In this document: piece after piece, positions 36,950 to 45,008 of the stretch
Numbering within the stretch: position 1 is the first letter of the stretch
Layout: each line of letters opens with the position of its first letter
NCBI RefSeq assembly: GCF_024707505.1
Contig: NZ_CP102604.1
Location: forward strand, 2,604,001 to 2,668,000
Reading direction: 5' to 3'
DNA from: Pantoea sp. SOD02
GTDB lineage: Bacteria; Pseudomonadota; Gammaproteobacteria; Enterobacterales; Enterobacteriaceae
DNA length: 64,000 nt
Program-made: the position numbers and the translations under genes
The notes under the pieces: generated by a model
What the model was told of the DNA's origin: nothing
Database searches by the model: none
What the model saw: only the letters and a program-made list of their open reading frames with translations

Positions 36950-38383
36950 TCAATAGGCGCCATCGCGTTTCAGCACTACGCCAACCGTCTTAAACAGAAT
37001 CGCAATGTCGTTCCACAGCGACCAGTTTTTGACATACCACGAGTCAAAATAGACGCGTGTTTCATAATCAACGTCGTTACGACCGCTAACCTGCCACAAT
37101 CCCGTCATGCCTGGTTTCGCCATCAGGTAATAATCGACATCACCGGCATAACGGCAGAGTTCATCTTCAATAACCGGGCGCGGACCCACCAGGCTCATAT
37201 CACCACGTACTACGTTCCACAGCTGCGGCAGCTCATCCAGACTGGTTTTACGGATGAAATGACCGACTTTGGTAATGCGTGGGTCGTTCTTCAGTTTGAA
37301 ATCTTTATCCCACTCGGCGCGGGCAACAGGATCGGTACGCAGTACCTCTTCAAGCACCTCTTTCGAGTTGATCACCATGGAGCGGAATTTCAGGCATTTG
37401 AACTTACGTCCGCCCAAACCCACACGCTCATGACCGTAAATCGGTGGTCCGCCATCGCGGCCAACCATAAAGCCGAGTACCAGTAATGCCGGTGACAGCG
37501 CCAGGATAATGCTCAGTGCGCCGACGATATCGAATGCACGCTTAAGGAAACGCGAAGTGCGCTTCGCCAGGTTGTTATTCACGCGCAGAATCATCACTTC
37601 ATGGCTGAAGATATAAGCCATGTCGGTGCCATACAGCGGTACACCACGCAGCGTTGGGATCACGGAAACGGAACGGCAATTGTGCATCGCCAGCGTTTTA
37701 AGCCAGTGATCGCGGTGCTGGCTCTGTTCGAACTCCACCGCCACGATGAACTGGGTTTCGCTGTTGGTCAGTTGCCACAGCTCTTGTTCGTTGTGCAGCA
37801 CAGGCACGCCAGAGATGCTGGCCTGCGGGCTGCTTTTATCGACATCGAAGAAGGCGATAACATCAAAGCCCATCACTTCTTCGCTCTGCAGCGCCTGCCA
37901 GGCTTCCTGCGCGTTGCGGCTGCTGCCGATGATGATGGTTTGCTTCTTCCACATACCGTAATGATTCAACACACGTTTAGAGATGGCGCGTGCTAATGGA
38001 ATCAGAATCAACGCCAGAACCCAGGTCGCTACCCAGACAAAGCGCGACATTTGCCATTGTGAAAGTGCTGAAATTGACAAATCAATGACAGAGAAAATAA
38101 GAATGGTACGAAAGATCTCTTTGAGCTCGAACCAGAATGGTTTGCGGTAGGTATAATGACGCAGGCGAACCCAGAACCAGCCTACGCAAATAACCGATAA
38201 CGCAATGTGCGTAGCGATTTTCAAATGCAGGTATTTTTCAGATATATCTGCCAGTGGAGAATGGGTGAACGAATTAATCATCGCCATCGCAATAAATAAT
38301 GCTGCGTTGAAACAAATTAAATCCGAGCACGCCAGTAAAATTTTGGTCAGAAGACTTTTATATGTAATTTCGTTATCGCGCAT
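36950..38383 (-). CDS. amsG: Undecaprenyl-phosphate sugar-1-phosphate transferase (AmsG/WceG)
   Basis: A 477-aa polyprenyl-phosphate hexose-1-phosphate transferase of the WbaP/WcaJ class. There are about four N-terminal TM segments (within 12-135), a cytoplasmic CoA-binding-like middle domain (about 145-250, [13 protein letters not shown]), a TM/re-entrant helix (about 285-305) and the C-terminal catalytic bacterial sugar transferase domain with [19 protein letters not shown] and [19 protein letters not shown]. It starts repeat-unit synthesis by transferring galactose- or glucose-1-phosphate. It is the first gene of the operon, downstream of a long leader with a JUMPstart element. Confidence 0.93.
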   Translation of the reverse strand: MRDNEITYKSLLTKILLACSDLICFNAALFIAMAMINSFTHSPLADISEKYLHLKIATHIALSVICVGWFWVRLRHYTYRKPFWFELKEIFRTILIFSVIDLSISALSQWQMSRFVWVATWVLALILIPLARAISKRVLNHYGMWKKQTIIIGSSRNAQEAWQALQSEEVMGFDVIAFFDVDKSSPQASISGVPVLHNEQELWQLTNSETQFIVAVEFEQSQHRDHWLKTLAMHNCRSVSVIPTLRGVPLYGTDMAYIFSHEVMILRVNNNLAKRTSRFLKRAFDIVGALSIILALSPALLVLGFMVGRDGGPPIYGHERVGLGGRKFKCLKFRSMVINSKEVLEEVLRTDPVARAEWDKDFKLKNDPRITKVGHFIRKTSLDELPQLWNVVRGDMSLVGPRPVIEDELCRYAGDVDYYLMAKPGMTGLWQVSGRNDVDYETRVYFDSWYVKNWSLWNDIAILFKTVGVVLKRDGAY

Positions 38384-38607
38384 ATTTAACTCTTTTATAT
38401 TATTTCTTTAATCCCTAATGCCTCAACGCTGTTTAATAAACGAGCGAAACATTCACTGCATTTTTTGAGGCAATCTGCGGTAAATTCTCTGAGGCCAAAT
38501 CAATTCTCACAATAGTAAGCAAGAGAATTGTGATTAATACCAACAGATTAGTCCGACTTCCCTTACCACAGTGGCAGACCGTTAAACCAAGAGGAAGGCG
38601 CTTCAGG

Positions 38608-38644
38608 CACGCTACCGCCCTTGGCTGTCGCTGCCAATACCGCT
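38608..38644 (-). promoter_or_regulatory. JUMPstart/ops element upstream of amsG
   Basis: On the minus strand the ops core GGCGGTAGCGTG (38608-38619) is preceded by GGCAGCGACAGCCAAG, matching JUMPstart. It lies 225 nt before the amsG ATG and should load RfaH for transcription of the roughly 20-kb operon. Confidence 0.9.
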
Positions 38645-39019
38645 TTCTTCATCCTATTTACAACTCGTTTTATGCGGCATTTTTGCGCTAATTACTGGCT
38701 GCGTTCCGCGTGCGATCACAAATCGCAACATTAAGAGGCTCAAAAGCACGCTTTAAACAACTTTGGCGCAGACATTAACCAACACGTTGCTATACTAGTT
38801 ATTACTGGCTTGTTTACAAGTAGGCCCTGTCTTGCTCACACTATTTTAGGAAAAAGACTACCAGCCATAAGTATTGATGCCACCCCTTCCATGCCATTCC
38901 TCTGCAAAATTCAGATTAATTTGATACTCAACGCGAAATTAATTCACATTAAAAAGTACAGGCGTTTCCTTACAGGTGAGAATAAATAGCCCCAGATTCG
39001 CTGGTTGCTTTTTATCCAT

Positions 39020-39048
39020 ACTTTAATGTTATCTATATGCATCAGCAA
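39020..39048 (-). promoter_or_regulatory. Candidate Rcs-dependent amsG promoter
   Basis: On the minus strand TTGCTG (39043-39048, 3/6) and TAAAGT (39020-39025, 4/6) are 17 bp apart, with an RcsAB box immediately upstream. A weak core promoter abutting an activator site is expected for Rcs activation. Confidence 0.45.
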
Positions 39049-39049
39049 T

Positions 39050-39063
39050 CAAGAATATTCTCC
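39050..39063. promoter_or_regulatory. RcsAB box
   Basis: CAAGAATATTCTCC matches the RcsAB consensus TAAGAATATTCCTA at 11 of 14 positions, including the whole AAGAATATTC core. It is 667 bp from the amsG start and about 110 bp from yegH. Confidence 0.85.
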
Positions 39064-39173
39064 ACTTTTAGCCAAAGGCGCGTATTTACTGTATCAGTCC
39101 CTATTTGTACCTGTTTAGACGATTCACTATCATCAGATTAAGCTCATAACACAGTCATAAAGGTGATTAACAC

Positions 39174-40730
39174 ATGTTGGAGTGGATCATTGATCCGTCG
39201 CTCTGGGCCGGATTAGTAACGCTAATCGTTCTCGAGCTGGTGTTGGGCATTGATAACCTGGTTTTCATTGCCATCCTCGTAGAAAAGTTGCCGCCGAAAG
39301 AACGCGACCGCGCGCGCGTGATCGGCTTGCTACTCGCGCTGGTATCGCGTTTAGCACTTCTCGCCTCACTTTCCTGGCTGGTTACGCTCACAAAACCGCT
39401 GTTTACCCTGTTGCATCATGACTTCAGCGCCCGCGATCTGCTGCTGCTGTGCGGCGGCTTCTTTCTGCTTTATAAAGCCACCACCGAGTTAAACAGCCGT
39501 CTGGAAGGGGCTGACGAGGAAACTGGTCAAAATAAGAACGGTGCTAAATTCTGGCCAGTGGTGGCGCAAATAGTGGTGCTGGACGCCATCTTCTCGCTGG
39601 ACTCGGTCATTACCGCCGTTGGCATGGTCAATGAGTTGCCGGTGATGATGGCGGCAGTAACGGTGGCAATACTGCTGATGCTATTGGCGAGTAAGCCGCT
39701 GACGCGTTTCGTCAACGGCCATCCGACCATTGTGATTCTCTGCCTGAGCTTCCTGCTGATGATCGGCTTCAGTCTGGTGGCCGAAGGGTTAGGCTTTATT
39801 ATCCCGAAAGGTTATCTCTACGCGGCGATTGGATTCTCAATCGTCATCGAGATACTCAATCAGCTGGCGATGTTTAATCGCCGGCGCTTCCTCACCGCCG
39901 GACGTCCGCTGCGCCAGCGCACCTCGGAAGCAGTGTTACGTATTCTGCGCGGCGAAGCGCAACGTGCGGAGCTTGACGCCGATACCGCATCACTGGTAGC
40001 CGACGGCGAAGAAGGTGCACTCTTCAATCGCCAGGAGCGCCGCATGATTGCGCGTGTGCTGGGGCTTGGTCAGCGCCAGATCAATAGCATCATGACCTCG
40101 CGCCACGACGTTGAGCATATCGATTTGACTGAAGATCCGGCGGAGATTATGGCGAAGCTCGATCGTAATCAGCACACGCGCATTCTGGTTACCGAACAGG
40201 GCCGCGACCCACTTGGCGTGGTGCACGTGATTGATTTGCTGCATCAATCGTTGCACAGCAAATCACTGGATTTACGCTCGCTGATTCGCCAGCCGCTGAT
40301 ATTTCCTGAGCGCGTCACTTTATTGCAGGCGCTGGAGCAGTTTCGCAACGCGCGCACCCACTTCGCCTTTGTGGTGGATGAGTTTGGTTCGGTGGAAGGC
40401 GTGGTCACGCTAAGCGATCTGATGGAAACCATCGCCGGCAATCTGCCGATTGAAGGGGAAAAAGTCGATGCGCGCTATGATATTCAAGTGCTGCCTGATG
40501 GCGGCTGGGTGGCAAACGGTCATATGCCATTGGAGGATTTAGCCGTCTATGTGCAGCTGCCACTCGATGAAAAACGCAATTACCACACGCTGGCGGGATT
40601 GCTGATGGATAGCCTGCAACATGTGCCGCAGGAAGGCGAAGAGTTGCAGATCGGCGATTATCTGTTGCGTACGTTGCAGGTAGAAAACCATCGCGTGCAG
40701 AAGGTGGAGATTGTGCCGATCGCATTGTAA
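39174..40730 (+). CDS. yegH: YegH-like TerC/CBS/CorC membrane protein
   Basis: A 518-aa inner-membrane protein (E. coli YegH 527). Residues about 1-230 form a TerC-type bundle of about seven TM segments, with acidic [15 protein letters not shown] (about 19-33) and [15 protein letters not shown] (about 139-153) motifs that suggest metal-ion handling. A CBS pair follows (about 300-425), then a CorC/HlyC domain (about 440-518). The ATG has AAGGTG upstream. It is divergent from the exopolysaccharide operon, as yegH is from wza in E. coli. Confidence 0.9.
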   Translation: MLEWIIDPSLWAGLVTLIVLELVLGIDNLVFIAILVEKLPPKERDRARVIGLLLALVSRLALLASLSWLVTLTKPLFTLLHHDFSARDLLLLCGGFFLLYKATTELNSRLEGADEETGQNKNGAKFWPVVAQIVVLDAIFSLDSVITAVGMVNELPVMMAAVTVAILLMLLASKPLTRFVNGHPTIVILCLSFLLMIGFSLVAEGLGFIIPKGYLYAAIGFSIVIEILNQLAMFNRRRFLTAGRPLRQRTSEAVLRILRGEAQRAELDADTASLVADGEEGALFNRQERRMIARVLGLGQRQINSIMTSRHDVEHIDLTEDPAEIMAKLDRNQHTRILVTEQGRDPLGVVHVIDLLHQSLHSKSLDLRSLIRQPLIFPERVTLLQALEQFRNARTHFAFVVDEFGSVEGVVTLSDLMETIAGNLPIEGEKVDARYDIQVLPDGGWVANGHMPLEDLAVYVQLPLDEKRNYHTLAGLLMDSLQHVPQEGEELQIGDYLLRTLQVENHRVQKVEIVPIAL

Positions 40731-40737
40731 TCAACCA

Positions 40738-40761
40738 GGTCGCCATAAATGGCGACCCTAC
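40738..40761. repeat. REP-like palindromic repeat, single unit
   Basis: One unit with a perfect CGCCAT/ATGGCG stem, ending ACCCTAC, lies between the convergent yegH and asmA stops (7 nt from the first, 5 nt from the second), and may serve as their shared transcript-end hairpin. Confidence 0.85.
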
Positions 40762-40766
40762 AACGA

Positions 40767-42566
40767 TTATGGCTGCTTCTCCGGTTGCTGGCGATCCAGC
40801 CACTGATTCAAGCGCGACTTCGCTTCACTTTGCAGCTGCTGACGCACCACGTCATCCACTGGCAATGAGTACTGCAAATTATTCCAGCCGCCGTACATGC
40901 GTAGCGGAATAGTTTGCTGGTTTAGCAGAGCAGCTAATTTGTCGTCGCCCTGCCAGCCGCGCAGCATCATATTAATGGTGACGTCGAGTTGCTGTTTAAC
41001 CATATCGACATTGCCTTTAGTCTGCACCGCCAGACGACTGTTGCCGCCCTGAAGATCCGGTAAGCTGAAAATGCCCTGTTTAAGCGTAACGCGTCCACTC
41101 AACTGCTGAATGCCCTGATCGTCGGGCTGATCGTTGGTGACACGATTACTGACGCGCGCCACCGCACGTCGCACCATCTGTTGCAGATTCAGCTGTGAAA
41201 GTTGCAAATTAGTCGCTTCCAGATCCGCACTGCCCTGCCAGTTACGTTTTGCCTCTTCAATGCTTAATCCCGCTCCGCTGATATCGCCTTTTAGCGAAAC
41301 GGTACCTTGCAGCGTCTCTGGCAGTTCTAAAGCTTTCAGCAATGGCGCAATGGCGATGTTATCCAGCTCAGGCTGGAACGCCACTTGCGTTACCGGTTTA
41401 CGAATATCTACCGAGCCGGGGACCGAGAAATGTCCTTCGCCGAATTTGCCTTGCAGCTTACTTAAGGTCATCAAACCTTGCTGATTGCTGCCGTCGAGCT
41501 GCAAATTGGTCAGCGTTAGGCCGCGCCACACGCTGTTATCTGCGGTGAGGTTGAGCGTCAAATCCAGCTGATTCAGCGGTGAGTCGCTGTTGTCACGCAT
41601 ACGCGGCTCAGCAATCACCGGCGTGCTGGTCACGTTAGCCTGCTGCGGCGCGCTGCTATCAGTCGATGGTGCATTCGCCATCAATGCGTCAATATTCAAA
41701 CTGGTAGCGTGCAGCGCCAGATTAAGCTGCTGTGGAAGCGCCAAACATCCATCGGCGCTGCCTTCCAGTGCGCTGTCATTGGCGGTGATCTGCATCTTCT
41801 GTAAGGAGAAATGCTGATTGTCACCGTTCCATTCGCCCTGACCGCTCAAGGTGCCTTTGATCCCTTGCGTCGGCAGATTGGCACCGTCGATGGCGTAATT
41901 CATCTCATCCAGCTGTCCGACTAAACGATGCGGATACTGCGCCACATTCATTTGCCCTTTGAGATTGACGCTGACATTGCGCTGATTACGCGAAATTCGA
42001 GTAGCCAGATTGATGCTGGCCTGTTTGCTGGCATCCTGATCGAGGTTGAGATTGAGGTCGCGGAAATTGTATTCATCGCCGCCTGGCTGCTGCCAAATCA
42101 GCAAACTATCGGCAAGACGCAACTTGCCAATGTTGAATGACCAGCCGTTATTGCTGCTGCTCACCGGCTCGGCATCACCCGGACCCACCGGCGCACCGGT
42201 CGGCTTTTGCGCTGCACTGTCTGGCGTTACGCGGATGATGGCGTTTTTTAGCATCACCTGGCTGACGCTCAGTTGATGTGACAACAGCGGCCAGAGATTG
42301 ACATCCAGCCGCATATTGTCGGCGGTGACCATTGGCTGCGTGGCACCAGGCGCGGTCAGACTCATGCGCCCGGCGAGAATGCTGAGCTGCGGCCAGACAT
42401 GCCAGCGCAAATCGCCGCCAACCTGAAGCTGATAACCACTGCGCTGCTCTACCTGCTGTACCATATAGGTACGAAAGTCGTTGGGATTGACCAGCAACAC
42501 CAATGCTGTCATGCCCGCTACGACCACCACTAACAGGATGGCCAGCGTAGTTATCACTCTTCTCAT
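40767..42566 (-). CDS. asmA: AsmA, envelope assembly/lipid transport protein
   Basis: A 599-aa AsmA-family protein (E. coli 617). It has an N-terminal membrane anchor (about 5-25, VITTLAILLVVVVAGM) and a long beta-rich periplasmic part. The N-terminal landmark NPNDFRTYMVQQVEQRSGY (about 28-46) is conserved. AsmA-like proteins bridge the periplasm and affect outer-membrane lipid and protein assembly. ATG 42566 has GAGGA just upstream; a longer in-frame start would run into the ERIC element. Low-complexity stretches in the middle are rich in Asn, Gln and Ser. Confidence 0.93.
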   Translation of the reverse strand: MRRVITTLAILLVVVVAGMTALVLLVNPNDFRTYMVQQVEQRSGYQLQVGGDLRWHVWPQLSILAGRMSLTAPGATQPMVTADNMRLDVNLWPLLSHQLSVSQVMLKNAIIRVTPDSAAQKPTGAPVGPGDAEPVSSSNNGWSFNIGKLRLADSLLIWQQPGGDEYNFRDLNLNLDQDASKQASINLATRISRNQRNVSVNLKGQMNVAQYPHRLVGQLDEMNYAIDGANLPTQGIKGTLSGQGEWNGDNQHFSLQKMQITANDSALEGSADGCLALPQQLNLALHATSLNIDALMANAPSTDSSAPQQANVTSTPVIAEPRMRDNSDSPLNQLDLTLNLTADNSVWRGLTLTNLQLDGSNQQGLMTLSKLQGKFGEGHFSVPGSVDIRKPVTQVAFQPELDNIAIAPLLKALELPETLQGTVSLKGDISGAGLSIEEAKRNWQGSADLEATNLQLSQLNLQQMVRRAVARVSNRVTNDQPDDQGIQQLSGRVTLKQGIFSLPDLQGGNSRLAVQTKGNVDMVKQQLDVTINMMLRGWQGDDKLAALLNQQTIPLRMYGGWNNLQYSLPVDDVVRQQLQSEAKSRLNQWLDRQQPEKQP

Positions 42567-42578
42567 CAATTCCTCATT

Positions 42579-42695
42579 GCCGTCATACTTCAAGTTGCCG
42601 CAGCGTTGGCTGCGCTCGCTCACCCCAGTCACTTACTGATGTAAGCTTACGGGGATTTACTCGCTTGCCGCCTTGCTGCAACTCGAATTATTTTG
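42579..42695. repeat. ERIC element between dcd and asmA
   Basis: About 117 bp contain the ERIC landmarks CACCCCAGTCACTTACT and ATGTAAGCTTACGGGGATT and align along their whole length with the reverse complement of the copy at 27711. It begins 13 nt upstream of the asmA start and so probably forms part of the asmA leader. Confidence 0.9.
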
Positions 42696-42712
42696 GCAAG
42701 CATTAGTTTTAG

Positions 42713-43294
42713 TCAGTCTTTATCTATACGACTGGCATCCGCGCCCTGCTGACCACGATATTTGGCATCTTCGCGACGGTTATACGGTCGCGCAGCCGGG
42801 CCTGACAGCGGCTCAAAGCTCAAAGCACCAATTAACATGCCTGGACGCAGCGCCAGTGGCAGTTTGCCTGAGTTATAAAACTCCAGCACGATACGGCCTT
42901 GCCAGCCCGGATCGATACGGTGCGCCGTGACGTGCACCATCAAACCCAGGCGCGCCAGCGAAGAGCGGCCATCCAGCCAGCCGACCAGATCGTCGGGAAT
43001 GGTGACCGATTCCAGCGTTACCGCCAGTGCCAGCTCACCGGGATGCAGGAAAAAGGCTTCGCCTTCCGGCAGCACAATCTCATCGCTCATGACGCGGTCC
43101 AGCGCAGCACTGACTTCGTGCTTAGGACCACTCAAATCAATAAACGCCGCAGTGTGGCCGCTAAAAGTGCGGAACTGGTTGCCGAGGCGCACATCAACCG
43201 TGGCGCCATTAATGCGTTCCACCGGCGGGCGCGGCTCAATCGCCAACTTTCCGTTGTCCAGCCAGGCTTCAATATCGCGATCGCATAATCTCAT
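42713..43294 (-). CDS. dcd: dCTP deaminase
   Basis: Dcd converts dCTP to dUTP and ammonia, the main route to dTTP precursors in enteric bacteria. Length is 193 aa as in E. coli. Landmarks are [21 protein letters not shown] at the N-terminus, the catalytic-Glu region [22 protein letters not shown] (about 109-130) and [15 protein letters not shown] 43294 has GGAG 8 nt upstream; a longer in-frame start adds 17 non-conserved residues. Confidence 0.97.
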   Translation of the reverse strand: MRLCDRDIEAWLDNGKLAIEPRPPVERINGATVDVRLGNQFRTFSGHTAAFIDLSGPKHEVSAALDRVMSDEIVLPEGEAFFLHPGELALAVTLESVTIPDDLVGWLDGRSSLARLGLMVHVTAHRIDPGWQGRIVLEFYNSGKLPLALRPGMLIGALSFEPLSGPAARPYNRREDAKYRGQQGADASRIDKD

Positions 43295-43366
43295 CGCAGG
43301 TACTCCATGAATTAAGTGTAGCGAATGGCTACGACAGCGCGTCACGCCGGGGCGGACGCTATGTCG

Positions 43367-44005
43367 TTAAAGATACTGATTGATCTTGGCCTTGAGGATA
43401 TCAATCGCGATACGGTTTTTTCCGCCGCGCGGCACAATGATGTCAGCGTACTGCTTGGAAGGTTCAATAAATTGCAGGAACATCGGACGCACGGTCTTCT
43501 GATACTGGCTCATCACCGAATCCATTGAGCGGCCGCGCTCATTCACATCGCGCTTCATGCGGCGCATCAGGCAGATATCCAGCGGCGTATCGACGAAGAT
43601 GGAGAAATTCATCTCCTGGCGCAGGCGCGCGTCGGTTAACAGCAAGATGCCTTCAAGGATGATGACTTTCTTCGATTTCAGATGAATACAATCGCTGGTG
43701 CGGGTGTGCTCAACGTAGCTGTAAACCGGCAGCTCAATTTCCTGACCGGCTTTCAACGCGCGCAGGTGCTGCAACAACAGATCATGATCCATCGCACTCG
43801 GATGGTCATAGTTGGTTTTCACCCTCTCTTCCATGGTGAGGTGGCTCTGATCTTTATAGTAGGCATCTTCGGGGATCACACCGATATGCTCGTCACCGAC
43901 CTGGTCACGGATTTCACGATAGAGCGTGCTGGCGATAAGACTTTTTCCGGATGCGGATGCACCTGCGATGCCAACGATCACGCACTGATGAGACTTGTCA
44001 GTCAT
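43367..44005 (-). CDS. udk: Uridine/cytidine kinase
   Basis: Udk phosphorylates uridine and cytidine with ATP or GTP (pyrimidine salvage). Length is 212 aa (E. coli 213). Walker A is [15 protein letters not shown] (about 12-26), and the substrate-binding [12 protein letters not shown] (about 66-77) and RDVNERGRS lid motifs are present. It is followed by dcd with a 72-nt gap, as in E. coli. Confidence 0.97.
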   Translation of the reverse strand: MTDKSHQCVIVGIAGASASGKSLIASTLYREIRDQVGDEHIGVIPEDAYYKDQSHLTMEERVKTNYDHPSAMDHDLLLQHLRALKAGQEIELPVYSYVEHTRTSDCIHLKSKKVIILEGILLLTDARLRQEMNFSIFVDTPLDICLMRRMKRDVNERGRSMDSVMSQYQKTVRPMFLQFIEPSKQYADIIVPRGGKNRIAIDILKAKINQYL

Positions 44006-44235
44006 ACTTTTTTAAGACCTGATAACTGGAGCCTGCCTAAGCCGAAGCTGCAACGGGCCGAATGAGAGGGTTAGTTGGCGGCAATTATAGGTATTTCACC
44101 GGTTTGATGCCAGAGAAATGGGCCAACGGCTTTTCAGAATATCCCCTTTTGCAGCCAGACGCTTAATCGATACACTGTTCATCTGCCAACACTGTAGCTG
44201 GCGTTGGCACTCCGAATGTAGCCGCAAGGAAAAGT

Positions 44236-44847
44236 ATGAGCTGGAAAACCCTGACCTATTTTGGCGACAGCATGTTGCTGATCCCGACTGCGGTAATCAT
44301 CGCGCTGGTATTGCCATGGAAAAGCGACAACCGCCAAACCGTGTGGTATTGGGTGCTGGCGTTTGGTCTGGCTGGCCTGGTGGTGAGCGTCTCGAAAATA
44401 CTGTTTCTCGGCTTTGGTATTGGTAGCGCCAGATTTAACTTCACCGGCTTCAGCGGACACAGCGCGATGTCCGCCACGCTCTGGCCGGTGATGATGTGGT
44501 TGATCTCAGGTCGCTGGTCGCCGCGCTGGCGTCTGTTTACCATCGGTATCGGCTATCTGATCCCGCTGATGGTCGGTCTTTCACGTTTGGTGATTCACGC
44601 GCATTCAAAAAGCGAAGTGCTGGCGGGCCTGATGCTCGGTTTCACGCTCAGCACCGCATTCCTGCTGACACAGCGCCGCACTTCGCTGAAGGGCTTTAGT
44701 CTGCCGCAAATTGGCGTTGCGCTGCTGGTGCCGCTGCTGCTACTGGGCCACGGTCGCGTCGCCACCACACAACAATTTCTTGAGCGCTTCTCTGCCAATC
44801 TTGCCGGCTTAGAAAAGCCCTATACCCGCGCCGATCTTTTTCGCTAA
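44236..44847 (+). CDS. PAP2-family membrane phosphatase
   Basis: A 203-aa integral membrane protein with about five or six TM segments. PAP2 signature motif 2 is FSGHSAMS (His about 76) and motif 3 is SRLVIHAHSKSEVLAG (about 116-131, catalytic His and Asp/Glu-type partner). Motif 1 (K-x6-RP) is not obvious, so the first phosphate-binding arm may be atypical. Lipid phosphate or undecaprenyl pyrophosphate are possible substrates. E. coli has no gene between udk and yegE, so this is a lineage-specific insertion. Confidence 0.8.
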   Translation: MSWKTLTYFGDSMLLIPTAVIIALVLPWKSDNRQTVWYWVLAFGLAGLVVSVSKILFLGFGIGSARFNFTGFSGHSAMSATLWPVMMWLISGRWSPRWRLFTIGIGYLIPLMVGLSRLVIHAHSKSEVLAGLMLGFTLSTAFLLTQRRTSLKGFSLPQIGVALLVPLLLLGHGRVATTQQFLERFSANLAGLEKPYTRADLFR

Positions 44848-44852
44848 CACCG

Positions 44853-44880
44853 ATTGGCCCTTTGCGCGCAAAGGGCCAAT
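44853..44880. terminator. 28-bp perfect palindrome after the PAP2 gene
   Basis: A perfect 28-bp inverted repeat, with half-site ATTGGCCCTTTGCG, begins 5 nt after the stop. No T-run follows. It is probably a strong transcript-end hairpin, though its symmetry would also suit a protein-binding site. Confidence 0.5.
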
Positions 44881-45008
44881 CAATTCAGTGAATAACGACT
44901 TAAATGCAATTCCCGACAGAAATCTTAAATAGATGTGCTAGCATGCGAAATAGTGATTGATTGGCGCATTTTCCATCGTGAATCAGGTGCGCGCAGCTGG
45001 ATTCTTGC

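Larger units (their letters stand above)
38384..39173. other. 790-bp leader/regulatory region between amsG and yegH
   Basis: No credible gene is present. In minus-strand order it carries an RcsAB box and candidate promoter (39020-39063), an untranslated leader of about 630 nt, the JUMPstart element (38608-38644) and an inverted repeat CAATTCTC/GAGAATTG (38501-38530) before amsG. A long leader with a remote Rcs site is known for amsG of E. amylovora. Confidence 0.75.
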
